NCBI RefSeq assembly: GCF_000208925.1
Contig: NW_001915261.1
Location: forward strand, 1 to 11,507
Direction of reading: 5' to 3'
DNA length: 11,507 bases
From: Entamoeba histolytica HM-1:IMSS
Lineage: Eukaryota; Evosea; Mastigamoebida; Endamoebidae
Part shown: in pieces, positions 1 to 7,860 of the stretch
How positions within the stretch are numbered: position 1 is the stretch's first letter
Layout: every line of letters starts with the position of its first letter
Made by a program: the position numbers and the translations under genes
Notes under the pieces: model-generated
Databases searched by the model: none
What the model was told of the DNA's origin: nothing
The model's input: the letters and a program-made list of their open reading frames with translations, nothing else

Positions 1-112
1 TTTTATATTATTTGTTTTTCGTTGTTTTTCTATTTCTTTCTTCTATTATTTATCAATTTTATATTCATTTATTCCTTTTTATTTATTTTTTATTAATTCT
101 TGAGTATTGTAT
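1..112. repeat. Terminal direct repeat, left copy
   Basis: This T/C-rich stretch is repeated in the same orientation at the extreme right end of the window (11397-11507). The two copies differ only by one extra C here (ATTCCTTTTT against ATTCTTTTT, near position 75). Each copy runs flush to a window end, so the true repeat could be longer. The identity is too long and too ordered to be shared base bias. It may mean a circular molecule, a tandem unit, or a repeat that stopped assembly on both sides. Confidence 0.93.
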
Positions 113-658
113 ATTTCATTATTATTTCATTTGTGTATTATCAAATTATATGTTTTATTGATTTTATGTTGAACAAAATATTGAATATAATCAATATTTT
201 CATTCTTAATTATTCATTATTTATTCTGAAATGTTATGTATATTTATTATATTAAATTAATATGATGAATGAATATCAATATTATTGTTTATTTGATTTT
301 AAAAAATAATAAATGAATATGAAATAATGAAATAATGAAAATAATGAAATAGAATAATCTAATATTGAACAAATCAAATAAAGAATATATTGAATATATC
401 ATTATTGTTACTTTATTATTTGTTATTTCAATTATTAAATATTAATAAATTATTATTCATGAATATTTAATTGATATTTTACATTTTCATTTTCATTTTA
501 TTTAATAAATGAAATATAAATAATGAATGAATAATAATTTAATATATGAAATAATAAAAAGAAAGATAAATAATAAAGAAATATGATGTATTTAATATAT
601 AATATAAATTATTATCAAATATAATAATAATATCAAATGATGAATTATTTTTATTTCA
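113..658. other. A+T-rich spacer without recognisable gene
   Basis: Over 85% A+T by eye, dense in stops in every frame, with no RNA gene signature. It contains a short tandem run of the unit GAAATAAT at 321-358 (two exact copies, then copies with one extra A or an interruption) and several short A/T palindromes expected in such sequence, for example the 8-base arms at 491-498 and 507-514. Nothing functional can be supported. Confidence 0.7.
321..358. repeat. GAAATAAT microsatellite
   Basis: GAAATAAT occurs exactly at 321-328 and 329-336, then as GAAAATAAT at 337-345 and as an interrupted copy to 358. This is a small simple repeat typical of low-complexity intergenic DNA. Confidence 0.75.
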
Positions 659-761
659 AAATATTTTGCATCAATAAAATATGTTGCTAAATATTTTGCA
701 TCATTAAATTTTGCGCTTTTTTTTATTGCGCTTTTTTATTTGTTTCAATAAAATTTGCATC
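659..761 (+). repeat. TTTGCATC repeat cluster heading a pyrimidine block
   Basis: Two 22-base copies, AAATATTTTGCATCAATAAA.. at 659-680 and AAATATTTTGCATCATTAAA.. at 689-710, lie exactly 30 bases apart and differ at two positions. A third TTTGCATC lies at 754-761. Between them GCGCTTTTTT occurs twice (about 713 and 727). The cluster sits directly before the G-free pyrimidine block that starts at 758. The same motif heads other pyrimidine blocks near 10489-10508 and 11237, so this may be the conserved start of a dispersed repeat. Confidence 0.6.
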
Positions 762-960
762 CTTTATTTTTTTCATTCTTTTCTTCTTTTATCATCTCTT
801 TTGTTTTATTACACTTTATCTTCTTTCTTTTTATATTCTCTCCTTTCTACTTTTATTCTTTCTTCATCTTCTTCTATTTCTTACTTTCTTTTTATTCTTT
901 TATATCTTTCATTCTCTTCTTTTTCAATTATTTGCTTTTTTCATTGCTATTTTAACATAT
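758..960. repeat. Polypyrimidine (T/C) block
   Basis: From 758 to 933 the plus strand has a single G (at 803), being almost only T, C and some A. The block ends near TTTTAACATATTTAT at about 950. The open frames across it are made of Phe, Leu, Ser, Ile and Tyr only, which follows from the base bias, so they are not called as genes. It is immediately followed by a block of opposite strand bias. Confidence 0.65.
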
Positions 961-1019
961 TTATAACATTCATAATCAATTCTCATTTAATAACAAATAT
1001 AATCAAAAATCAAAGTAAT

Positions 1020-1620
1020 TAACATAATCAGAAATAAAATAACAATAATTGGTGTAGAATAATTAATTATTATTATGAAAATAAACAAATAAAATGTTGA
1101 GAAATAATAATGATGTTAAGAGATAGAAAAGAAAACAACAAATAAAATAATGAAGAATAATAATATAAGCAATGAATATAAAGAATGAAATTACTTCAAG
1201 AAAATAATACAAATGTCTGAAATGAACAAATCAATAATTACATTAAATGATAAATGAACAACAATAAAATGAAAATGATAAAAACAAGAAATGAAGATAT
1301 AATAATAAAGAAATAATAATGAAAATGAATTAACAATTCATAAAATATCAGACATTTATATAGCAGAAAAAACAAATAAAAGTAATTCAAATAATAATTA
1401 CAATCATTGAATAAACAAAAAAAGAAACAGTAAGAAAGAAGAACAAAAGAATATAAAATTAAAAATAAATAATGATTAAAGATATAATGATTAATATGAA
1501 AAAATTGATGAAATAATATAGAGATACGAGAGGATGTGAATATAGAGATATATAAATACAACATGAACAATACTCTTTATAGAGTGAATTGAAATAACAT
1601 CAAACAAACAAAATAAAAAA
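1020..1620. other. Purine-rich, C-poor A/G block
   Basis: The plus strand here is rich in A with G and poor in C, the mirror image of the preceding T/C block; the bias flips near 960-1020. The open frame on the minus strand at 1238-1570 is low-complexity Phe/Tyr/Leu/Ile sequence with no domain pattern and is not called. No RNA gene or promoter is visible. Confidence 0.55.
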
Positions 1621-1888
1621 GAAATATCAATATCTACTGAAACTTAATTGAATAATTTTTATTTTATTTATATTAATTATTTTATGGCTATTTTTTATTT
1701 CATATATACTTTAAGTTAGTCTAAAATTAATATAATTTTCACAATTAAATCTTTCATTTTAATAATAATATAAATCATTCATTAAGTTTCTCTAATTAAA
1801 GAAAGAAAAAGTGAAAATGGTTAATAATATTATTTAACTTTTAATACAATAAAATTAAAATAAATAAAAATCTTAATTCAATTCAAAA
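1621..1888 (-). terminator. 3' flank of the acyl-CoA synthetase gene
   Basis: This stretch follows the TGA stop of the minus-strand synthetase gene. On the minus strand a TAATTT motif, of the TAATT type that Entamoeba uses near poly(A) sites, occurs at 1852-1857, about 32 bases after the stop, within T-rich sequence. Beyond that only A/T-rich spacer is seen. The exact cleavage site cannot be fixed. Confidence 0.4.
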
Positions 1889-3940
1889 TCAATTAAATAA
1901 TTGTTTAATGACATTTTCATATTTCTTTTGTATGAAATTTCTTTTTAATTTCAAAGCAGCAGTTAATATACCATTTTCTGCTGACCATTCATCTTCAACC
2001 AAATAGAAATTTTTAATTTTTTCATGAGAAGATAAAGAAGAATCAACTTCACGTAAAGATTTCATAACAATATCATGGAATTCACTATTTTTAAATACAT
2101 CTTCAAGTTTAATAGATTTTTCAAGAGCAAATTCTTCCATTAATTGTTTGTTAGGGACAATTAATCCGACTGTAAAGTCATAATATTGATTAGCAATAGC
2201 ACAAAACATATCACAATATTTTGATAAATTATAAACCATTTCTACTTTTTCCAATGAAATATATTCTCCACATGGTTGTTTAACTAAATTTTTCTTTCTG
2301 TCAATAATTTGAATTCTTCCTGAAGGTGTAATTTGTGCGATGTCTCCTGTTTTAAACCACCCGTCTTCAGTGAATGAATTTTTCGTTTCTTCTGGTCTAT
2401 TAAAATATTCTTTAAATAAAGCAGGTCCTCTTAATAATAATTCTCCTTGTGGTATTTCTTTATCAGTAGTATATCCCATATCCTCTACATCAATTAATTT
2501 AGCCTCAAAATGTGGATATAATACTCCAATAGTTTTATAAGCAAAATCTCCATGAAGCATATTTGAAACTGGACCACAAGCTTCAGTCATACCATATCCT
2601 TGCATAATATCTACACCTGCAAGAATAACTTGAAGATATTCTTGAAGATCATCAGATAAAGGAGAACCTCCCATAATAACAGCAAATAAAGTTTTACCAA
2701 AAATTTCTTCTTTAATCTTTTTAAAGACAAGAGAATCAAAGAGTTTAATAAATGGAATAAATAAATATCTTGGTCTTAATTGATAATCAACATAAAATTT
2801 CTTTTTAAATTGAAATGCTATATTAAATAAAAATCTAACTATACATGATGATTTTTCTATTTTATCTGTTACAACTTTTCTTATTCTATTAAATACTGTT
2901 GGTACTCCATTCATAAATGATGGCTGAAATGCAATCATATCACATTCACTATCATACATATATGTTGATGTTAATGTTCTTTGAGAAGAATATCCTAAGC
3001 ATCCTCCATATACTAAATTACAAAATTCAATTGTTAATTCAAAAATATGAGCTAATGGTAAATAACAAATGTATCGTGTTTTATTTGAATATCCCATTAT
3101 ATGATTATATGAATATGTAATACAAAGTAAATTCTTATGTAATACAACTACTCCTTTTGGCTCTTTTGCTGTTCCTGATGTATATAAAATCATTGCTATA
3201 TCTTCTTCTTTTGGAATATCATCTTCAACTTTTGGTGCATCTAAAATAGATGAAAGTGTTGGAATTGTTGTGTCTTCTAATGGGTCACAACTTATTAATT
3301 TAATTGACTTATAAACATCCAACTGAATTGTTTTTTCATATGTTTCTTCTGAAACTAAAACTCCTTTTACGTTTGTTTCTTTTAATGCAACATCTACAGC
3401 ATCAGCTCCAAGTGTAGCATAAACAGTAACAACTATAATTCCTCTACAAGCACAAGCAAGAACAAATGCCATCCACTCATATCTAGTTTCACAAAATATA
3501 GCTATTTTATCTCCTTTTCTATATCCAAGAGAATATATTCCATTAGCTAATTTATGAATATATTCATAATATTGTTTATCAGACATATACTTATAATCAC
3601 TCATTTTATATTTATACATTGTCTTTTCTATTTCTTTTCCTTGTACCATAGTCTTTACTGTTTTAAATGGAACTTTTTCTATAACTTCTCTATATCCAAT
3701 TAAATGGTCTTGTCCTTTAGTTGGAAAAGATTCTATAAGTTGATATAATGTAGTATATCCTTGATCTGGTCGGTCAATTAATTTGTCCTTTCCAATAATA
3801 TCTCTTCTTACTCTTGTTTCATGTGGGTGTGCTTCACCAACCCAACACCCAAATTTCTCTTTTGGGAGTGGTTTCTTTCTTAAAAAGAATAATATAGTAC
3901 AAATCACAATAATAAAAGAAGTGACTACTATGCCTATCAT
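1889..3940 (-). CDS. Long-chain acyl-CoA synthetase (AMP-forming)
   Basis: This 683-residue protein activates long-chain fatty acids to acyl-CoA by way of an acyl-adenylate, using ATP and CoA. Length and layout fit a complete eukaryotic ACSL-type enzyme. Residues 3-20 form a hydrophobic anchor followed by RKK, suggesting an ER or other membrane protein with a cytosolic catalytic domain. The adenylate-forming motifs appear in order: ATP loop YTSGTAKEPKG (253-263), YLPLAHIFE (293-301), gate region AFQPSFMNGVPTVFNRI (337-353), QGYGMTEACG (447-456), FKTGDI (529-534, with Asp533) and the ACSL signature DRKKNLVKQPCGEYISLEKVE (547-567). The C-terminal Lys region LTAALKLKR (659-667) is also present. 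The ATP loop departs from the usual TSGTTGxPKG at two positions (Ala and Lys). The ATG is chosen because it starts the anchor and lies just after a good initiator. There is no intron. The family call is secure; chain-length preference cannot be read. Confidence 0.96.
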   Translation of the reverse strand: MIGIVVTSFIIVICTILFFLRKKPLPKEKFGCWVGEAHPHETRVRRDIIGKDKLIDRPDQGYTTLYQLIESFPTKGQDHLIGYREVIEKVPFKTVKTMVQGKEIEKTMYKYKMSDYKYMSDKQYYEYIHKLANGIYSLGYRKGDKIAIFCETRYEWMAFVLACACRGIIVVTVYATLGADAVDVALKETNVKGVLVSEETYEKTIQLDVYKSIKLISCDPLEDTTIPTLSSILDAPKVEDDIPKEEDIAMILYTSGTAKEPKGVVVLHKNLLCITYSYNHIMGYSNKTRYICYLPLAHIFELTIEFCNLVYGGCLGYSSQRTLTSTYMYDSECDMIAFQPSFMNGVPTVFNRIRKVVTDKIEKSSCIVRFLFNIAFQFKKKFYVDYQLRPRYLFIPFIKLFDSLVFKKIKEEIFGKTLFAVIMGGSPLSDDLQEYLQVILAGVDIMQGYGMTEACGPVSNMLHGDFAYKTIGVLYPHFEAKLIDVEDMGYTTDKEIPQGELLLRGPALFKEYFNRPEETKNSFTEDGWFKTGDIAQITPSGRIQIIDRKKNLVKQPCGEYISLEKVEMVYNLSKYCDMFCAIANQYYDFTVGLIVPNKQLMEEFALEKSIKLEDVFKNSEFHDIVMKSLREVDSSLSSHEKIKNFYLVEDEWSAENGILTAALKLKRNFIQKKYENVIKQLFN

Positions 3941-3943
3941 ATC

Positions 3944-3992
3944 TGAATTATTTCTACTTCATTTTTTATAGTTCAATTATTTCTTTAAATTT
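3944..3992 (-). promoter_or_regulatory. Entamoeba-type core promoter of the synthetase gene
   Basis: On the minus strand three elements match the known Entamoeba trio: TATA-like AAATTTAAAG (3983-3992; consensus GTATTTAAAG, 8 of 10), a GAAC box AATTGAACT (3970-3978) and an initiator AATAATTCA (3944-3952; consensus AAAAATTCA, 8 of 9). TATA to initiator is about 31 bases, as expected. The initiator ends three bases before the ATG, so the 5' leader would be about 5-12 bases, which is typical of the genus. A tiny ATG-AAG-TAG reading between GAAC and initiator would be outside the transcript. Confidence 0.7.
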
Positions 3993-4259
3993 TAGGAGAT
4001 TTAATTCTTAGAATATTCTTTTTAGTCTTTTATTATTCTTTTTTAGTCTTTACCTCCTATTTTTATACTTTTTATCTTCTTTTTATTATTTCTTAACTAT
4101 TTTTACTACTCTCTCTCTTTTTTTATTCACTCTAAGAACCATCGATTTCTGCTCCTTAGGCTTTACCCTTTTGTCATTGAATAACACAAATTTTTTTGAG
4201 AATGAATCACAAAAAATAGAGTTGAAAAAGGGTTTTTCTATTTAAAAAAAAAGAAAAAA
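3993..4259. promoter_or_regulatory. Divergent intergenic region
   Basis: This shared upstream region lies between the synthetase (minus) and the membrane-protein gene (plus). Most of it is T-rich on the plus strand (3980-4130). A patch of higher complexity at about 4135-4200 includes CCATCGATTTCTGCTCC and CTTTACCCTTTTGTC; it might hold upstream control sites, but none is recognised. A second TATA-like string, CTATTTAAAA, is at 4238-4247. Confidence 0.45.
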
Positions 4260-4303
4260 GTATTACAAAAAAAGTCAAAAAAAAAAAGAACTTGAAAACT
4301 TCA
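4260..4303 (+). promoter_or_regulatory. Likely core promoter of the Wntless-like gene
   Basis: A TATA-like GTATTACAAA (4260-4269, 7 of 10 to consensus) lies about 35 bases before an initiator AAAACTTCA (4295-4303, 8 of 9 to AAAAATTCA). The GAAC core (4288-4291) directly adjoins it. The ATG at 4307 then follows three bases after the initiator, giving a very short leader as in other Entamoeba genes. The alternative TATA-like string at 4238-4247 is about 48 bases too far from the normal position. Confidence 0.5.
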
Positions 4304-4306
4304 AAT

Positions 4307-5930
4307 ATGAACAATTCTGGGGTGTTAAACACAAACAAAGAACAGAGACTCTTATTGACAACAATATCAAAAATTGGATTTTTCCTTCTTTTCATTGTTT
4401 TTGCAGTTCTTGTTGTTATAGCTCTTTTTGTTAGTTTAAATGCACCAAAACCATGGTCAACAAATGAAATAAGTTCATGGAAATGTGCTGGTGATGATGC
4501 ACAATTTAATCAAAATTGTGGGGGAGTAAATTTGTTAGATAAATCCAAAAAAATAACTCTTCAATTAGGTGCATATGAAATTTTTAATCAAGAGTCTCGT
4601 TTAGAATATTATTTCAATAAAAAGAGTTCTAAGAAAGATATTGCCTGTTTGTTGTGTTATTATCTTTTAAAAAATATTCTCTTGATTGGCGTTTTATCTT
4701 TTCCTGTCTTTTCATTTTAAGAAAGTCAAAAATTTCAAGTGGGATATTAAAATAATTCCCAAGAAGAATTTAAAGTTTAACTTATCTTTTTTAGTTGATG
4801 GATTTGTCAAATTTAGATATACATTATATGGAACTAATGTATTAAATCAACCAAACCAAAAAGTTGAAGTAAGTTCATTAAAACTTATTGAAGAAAAAAC
4901 AATTGAAAGTAAAGTACATTGTCCAGCTAGATCTACCAAATGTGATATTGGTTATATCTCATCAGAACTGTATTTAGATTATCCAATTTATATTATTGAA
5001 ATTTCTATAATTAATGAAAATGTAAAAGATATTGTTAGTGATCTTATCTTTAAAGCATCATTTGTTTCAACGTTCTATACTATTTTTGAATTATTCTGGA
5101 GACTTATTTTTATTTTATTCTCTTGTTTGTGTACTTGTATTTATCTTTGGGCTAATAGATCCATTCCACAAGAAAAATGGAGTCATGAACAAAAGTGGAC
5201 AGTTGTATTATTAACATTCCTTATTTGGGAAAATAATCCATTATATCCATATGAATTTTTAATGGATAATGCTTTCTATTTATTTGTTAATTCTGTTATT
5301 GATACTATTTTCATATGTTTCTTAATGTTTTATGTTCTTATTATGTTTGATGCATTAAGAAAACCAATTCGACAAAGAACAAGTATTCGATTCTATTTAC
5401 CAAGAGGTTTATTGTGTGGTTTATTATTTTCACTTATTTTAGCATCATTCATGTATAACAAAACAAGAAAGATTTATTCACCTACAATGACTGGTTCACA
5501 TGATGTATTTAATGTTATTATTTCATTAGGTATTATGGGTCTATTAATTATTTATTTATTCTGGTTAATATTCTCTATTATTCGTTCATTCTCAGAAGTT
5601 CGTAAATTAGGAAGTGCTGGTTATAGAGTTCAAGTCTATGGTATTTTCACTATCTTCATTTTATTATTCTATGTCTCATTATTACTTTCAGTATTCTTTA
5701 TGGGTTATCGTAATAATGCTGCTGTTTCTTTAACAACTATTGCATTTGTTAATTTCTATTGTATGGTTTTGACTATCCTTTACTTACCATCAAATGTTGT
5801 TGACCAAAAAGAGGAGAGAGCTAAAATTGTTAAATTGGATGATGATGAAGCTTTAGAGTTAAAAGTAGAAGATTATGATAATGAAGAGTCTCATGGAGAT
5901 GAAGTGGTAATTGCAGATGATGAAAATTAA
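4307..5930 (+). CDS. Wntless/TMEM181-like eight-span membrane protein (one intron)
   Basis: Spliced from 4307-4646 and 4726-5930, giving 514 residues. The N-terminus has a hydrophobic span (about 24-43), then a lumenal or outside domain (about 44-234) predicted mostly beta, with Cys60, Cys71, Cys179 and Cys186 as candidate disulfides. Seven spans follow at about 235-255, 271-285, 296-322, 340-356, 374-399, 418-438 and 446-467, then a charged, acidic C-tail (D/E-rich from 485). Family marks include the APKPW..S.WKC start of the outside domain, EQKWT...NNPLYPYEFL (268-292), RFYLPRG (335-341), RSFSEVRKLG (400-409) and VNFYC....LYLPS (455-469). These fit the Wntless (MIG-14) and TMEM181 group, whose members act in Golgi-to-surface traffic of cargo. 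Entamoeba is not known to have Wnt ligands, so the cargo is unknown. The start is the first ATG after the initiator; the upstream in-frame TTG at 4292 lies inside the promoter motifs. Family call firm, function inferred. Confidence 0.85.
4647..4725 (+). other. Intron in the Wntless-like gene
   Basis: A 79-base intron with the Entamoeba donor GTTTGT (4647-4652) and a strong pyrimidine tract (about 4691-4715). With this donor (phase 1, after GCC T) the acceptor AAAG ending at 4725 is the only nearby AG that keeps the frame: the AAG at 4721 gives an immediate stop and the AG at 4739 gives a stop within three codons. Entamoeba introns usually end in TAG, so this acceptor is less typical and the exact 3' boundary is a little uncertain. 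Confidence 0.72.
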
Positions 5931-6039
5931 TTTTCTTCTTCTTTCAAATTAAATTCCTTCTTGCAAATTAATTTCTTATATCTCTTTTTGTATAATCAAA
6001 AACCGTTAATAAATAAAGAATATAATTTGTCCCAAACTT
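5931..6039. terminator. Convergent 3' ends of two genes
   Basis: Only 109 bases separate the plus-strand TAA (5928-5930) from the minus-strand TAA (6040-6042). The plus side has a T/C-rich run and TAATTT at 5969-5974, about 40 bases after the stop, resembling the Entamoeba poly(A) motif. The two 3' untranslated regions may overlap. No further gene fits. Confidence 0.5.
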
Positions 6040-7044
6040 TTAAATTAAATGATAAAATTCTAACACATCTTTTGGCATAGCAAATCGTGGGTCAATTTCA
6101 CCAATAATATCTGTATATTTCCTCATTAAACTTAATCCAGCAATCCCAAAATATGTATGATAAATATCAGCACAATCACCTGGTCTATCAGCAATACCAC
6201 CATCTTCCATATCTTGTGCTTGTAGAATAAACTTTTCAAGTGCATCTTTATCAATCCAATCAACTTTTCCAAGAATAATTAATGAAGTTAATACCCACCA
6301 TGAATAACATACATCTGGTAATTTCTCAGGTCTTCCATTAAGTCCTCCTGTCACTGTTTGTCTTTCACATAACCACCATGCTAATTTCTCTTTATCTAAT
6401 ACATCTAACCGATTTAATAATGCCAAACAAGCTACAACTGTAAATGTTTGACCAGCATGTGATTCTGCTCCTGGGATACATCCAAATGCTCCATCAAAAT
6501 TCATACATTTCATTAAGTAATTAACTGCTGCTTCAGTATTAATGACGTCTAATTTACCAATTAGAGTTAATGCTAATACAGCACAATATACAAATCTATT
6601 ATCAGACTCTCCCCAATGATCAGCAACAAAACTTCCATCTTCTCTTTGACATGATTTAATAACTAATAAATTAAGTTCTTTTCTATTGACTTAAAAAATA
6701 AAAATATAATTAAACAAACAATTAGCAACTTGTTCAACTGGAATTAATGAACGTTTTCCTAAAATACATAATACTTGTATTGCACTAAGAGTATTGTATA
6801 TATGTCCATCATATCCAATATTTCCTCCAAATCCACCTGTTTTTTCATCAAAACATTTCATACAAAATTGTGTTAATCTTTCTTTATCTTCATCAGTAAC
6901 TTTATTTAATAAATGAAGTGTTGTAATTCCCCAATAAATACCACATATTTTTAGATGAGAACTTGTTATTGACTCAATATCATTTTCATTTTCCTTTTCT
7001 TTATTTCTTAGAAATTCAATGTGTTTTTGTGGAATGAATGTCAT
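6040..7044 (-). CDS. RABGGTB: Rab geranylgeranyltransferase (type II) beta subunit
   Basis: Spliced from exon 1 (7044-6720) and exon 2 (6662-6040), giving 315 residues, close to the 331 of the human protein. It is the catalytic subunit that, with an alpha subunit and Rab escort protein, attaches geranylgeranyl groups to C-terminal cysteines of Rab GTPases in the cytosol. The protein is the expected alpha-alpha barrel of repeated prenyltransferase motifs: GGFGGNIGYDGHIYNTLSAIQ in exon 1, EDGSFVADHWGESDNRF at 116-132, FDGAFGCIPGAESHAGQ at 164-180, GLNGRPEKLPDVCYSWW at 215-231 and GGIADRPGDCADIYHTYFGIAG at 263-284. Zinc ligands are Asp225, Cys227 and His277, with the same 2 and 50 residue spacing as the human Asp238, Cys240 and His290. 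The SHAGQ and NGRPEKLPDVCYSWW motifs favour type II over farnesyl- or type I enzymes. The ATG gives the normal N-terminus; an upstream ATG is out of frame. Entamoeba has many Rabs, so this is expected to be an essential housekeeping gene. Confidence 0.95.
6663..6719 (-). other. Intron in the Rab geranylgeranyltransferase beta gene
   Basis: A 57-base intron on the minus strand with donor GTTTGT (6719-6714) and acceptor TTATTAG (ending at 6663), the standard Entamoeba pair. Removal joins AAT T to TT ATT, reading VAN-FIKSCQREDGSF. This aligns without a gap to the helix before EDGSF in other Rab geranylgeranyltransferase beta subunits. An earlier AAG acceptor (30-base intron) also keeps the frame but adds nine residues that break this alignment. 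Confidence 0.88.
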
Positions 7045-7055
7045 CTTTTTTCAAA

Positions 7056-7070
7056 TTCAAGTTCTTGTTC
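7056..7070 (-). promoter_or_regulatory. GAAC-type promoter element of the beta-subunit gene
   Basis: On the minus strand two GAAC cores (7070-7067 and 7064-7061) lie 17-26 bases before the ATG. The second is part of AAGAACTTGAA, which is shared exactly with the Wntless-like gene promoter at almost the same distance from its ATG. An A/T-rich TATA-like ATTTATAAAAAT lies just upstream. No perfect initiator is seen, so the transcription start is less certain than for the synthetase. Confidence 0.4.
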
Positions 7071-7659
7071 ATAAACTATATTTTTATAAATTTAATATAA
7101 TAAATTTTACTATTATTTTTCTTAAAATATAATCACGAAAATGAAAATTTCTTCCTCATTTACTTTTTAATCAATAACGTATTTCAATTAGTATCTTAAA
7201 ACAATTAAATTTTAGATTCTCTTTACTACATACGACAGTAAAACACTATTTTTATGAATAAGCATTCAGAAAAATATCACTAATTTTATAAAAGCTATCA
7301 TATTAAAACAAAATATTTTTTAATAATTATTTCACTCAATTCTTTAATACATCATATACCTTGGTTCTTATTTGTTATTATAATGTTAGCACATAACAAA
7401 TTTTTGGAAAGACTTACTTCTATTGAAAATAAAATTAATTAATTTTTTTAGTGGTATTGTTATTGTTTTAAATAACGTTTTTTACTGTGTTGATTTATGT
7501 TATTTATAATACTTATTTTTGTAGGTATTAAAGATTATTGATTAGTTATTATTATAGACGAATATATTATTTCTATGATTTGTATTTCAATTTAGCTATT
7601 ATTTCAGAGTAACAGTTGTTTATATATTTTATGTTTGTATTGTTTTTTTTTCATTATTT
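7071..7659. other. A+T-rich spacer upstream of the beta-subunit gene
   Basis: No gene or RNA is recognised. It holds a perfect inverted repeat, ATTTGTTAT (7370-7378) and ATAACAAAT (7393-7401), with a 14-base loop; 9-base A/T-rich arms could arise by chance in such sequence. A long T run (about 7641-7663) leads into the higher-G+C patch that follows. Confidence 0.6.
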
Positions 7660-7860
7660 TTTTGGGAGATCGAAGGTGGCATGTCTAAAACACCACACAA
7701 ACCCTAGTACAAATTCAAGCATCGACACTTCCAGTTATTTTCTGGTTATGACGGTGTATTTGAATTAGAAATGTATTAGGTAAAGTTGCAAAGGGTGTAG
7801 CAAGATATTATGATAGAATATTACATGGTGTAATATAAGGAAGTACTGAAGTGTGGGTAA
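7660..7860. other. Unidentified G+C-raised island
   Basis: By hand count 42 of the 100 bases from 7662 are G or C, and 31 of the next 100, against far lower values in the surrounding spacer and about 30% in the genes. The text is complex rather than repetitive (for example GGGAGATCGAAGGTGGCATG at the left end). No long open frame exists: the ATG at 7681 opens only eight codons. It has no tRNA, 5S or snRNA signature I can recognise. A decayed SINE/LINE piece, a non-coding RNA gene or a gene relic are all possible. Confidence 0.5.

Noticed and set aside
491..514. Inverted repeat TTTCATTT / AAATGAAA
   Set aside because: Eight-base A/T-rich palindromes are expected by chance many times in over 6 kb of such sequence.
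711..1022. Open frames at 711-1022 and 755-955 (plus)
   Set aside because: Only Phe, Leu, Ser, Ile and Tyr-type residues arising from a T/C-only strand; two overlapping frames are open at once, no domain, no Entamoeba promoter at the start.
1238..1570. Minus-strand open frame of 110 codons
   Set aside because: Low-complexity sequence produced by an A-rich, C-poor plus strand; no conserved pattern.
4292..4306. TTG at 4292 as start of the Wntless-like protein
   Set aside because: Eukaryotic genes start at ATG; this TTG overlaps the GAAC/initiator elements. The in-frame ATG at 4307 is used instead.
4686..4725. Second, separate gene starting with TTG at 4686
   Set aside because: The frame from 4686 is the intron tail plus exon 2 of the same gene; splicing at 4647/4725 joins both parts into one Wntless-like protein.
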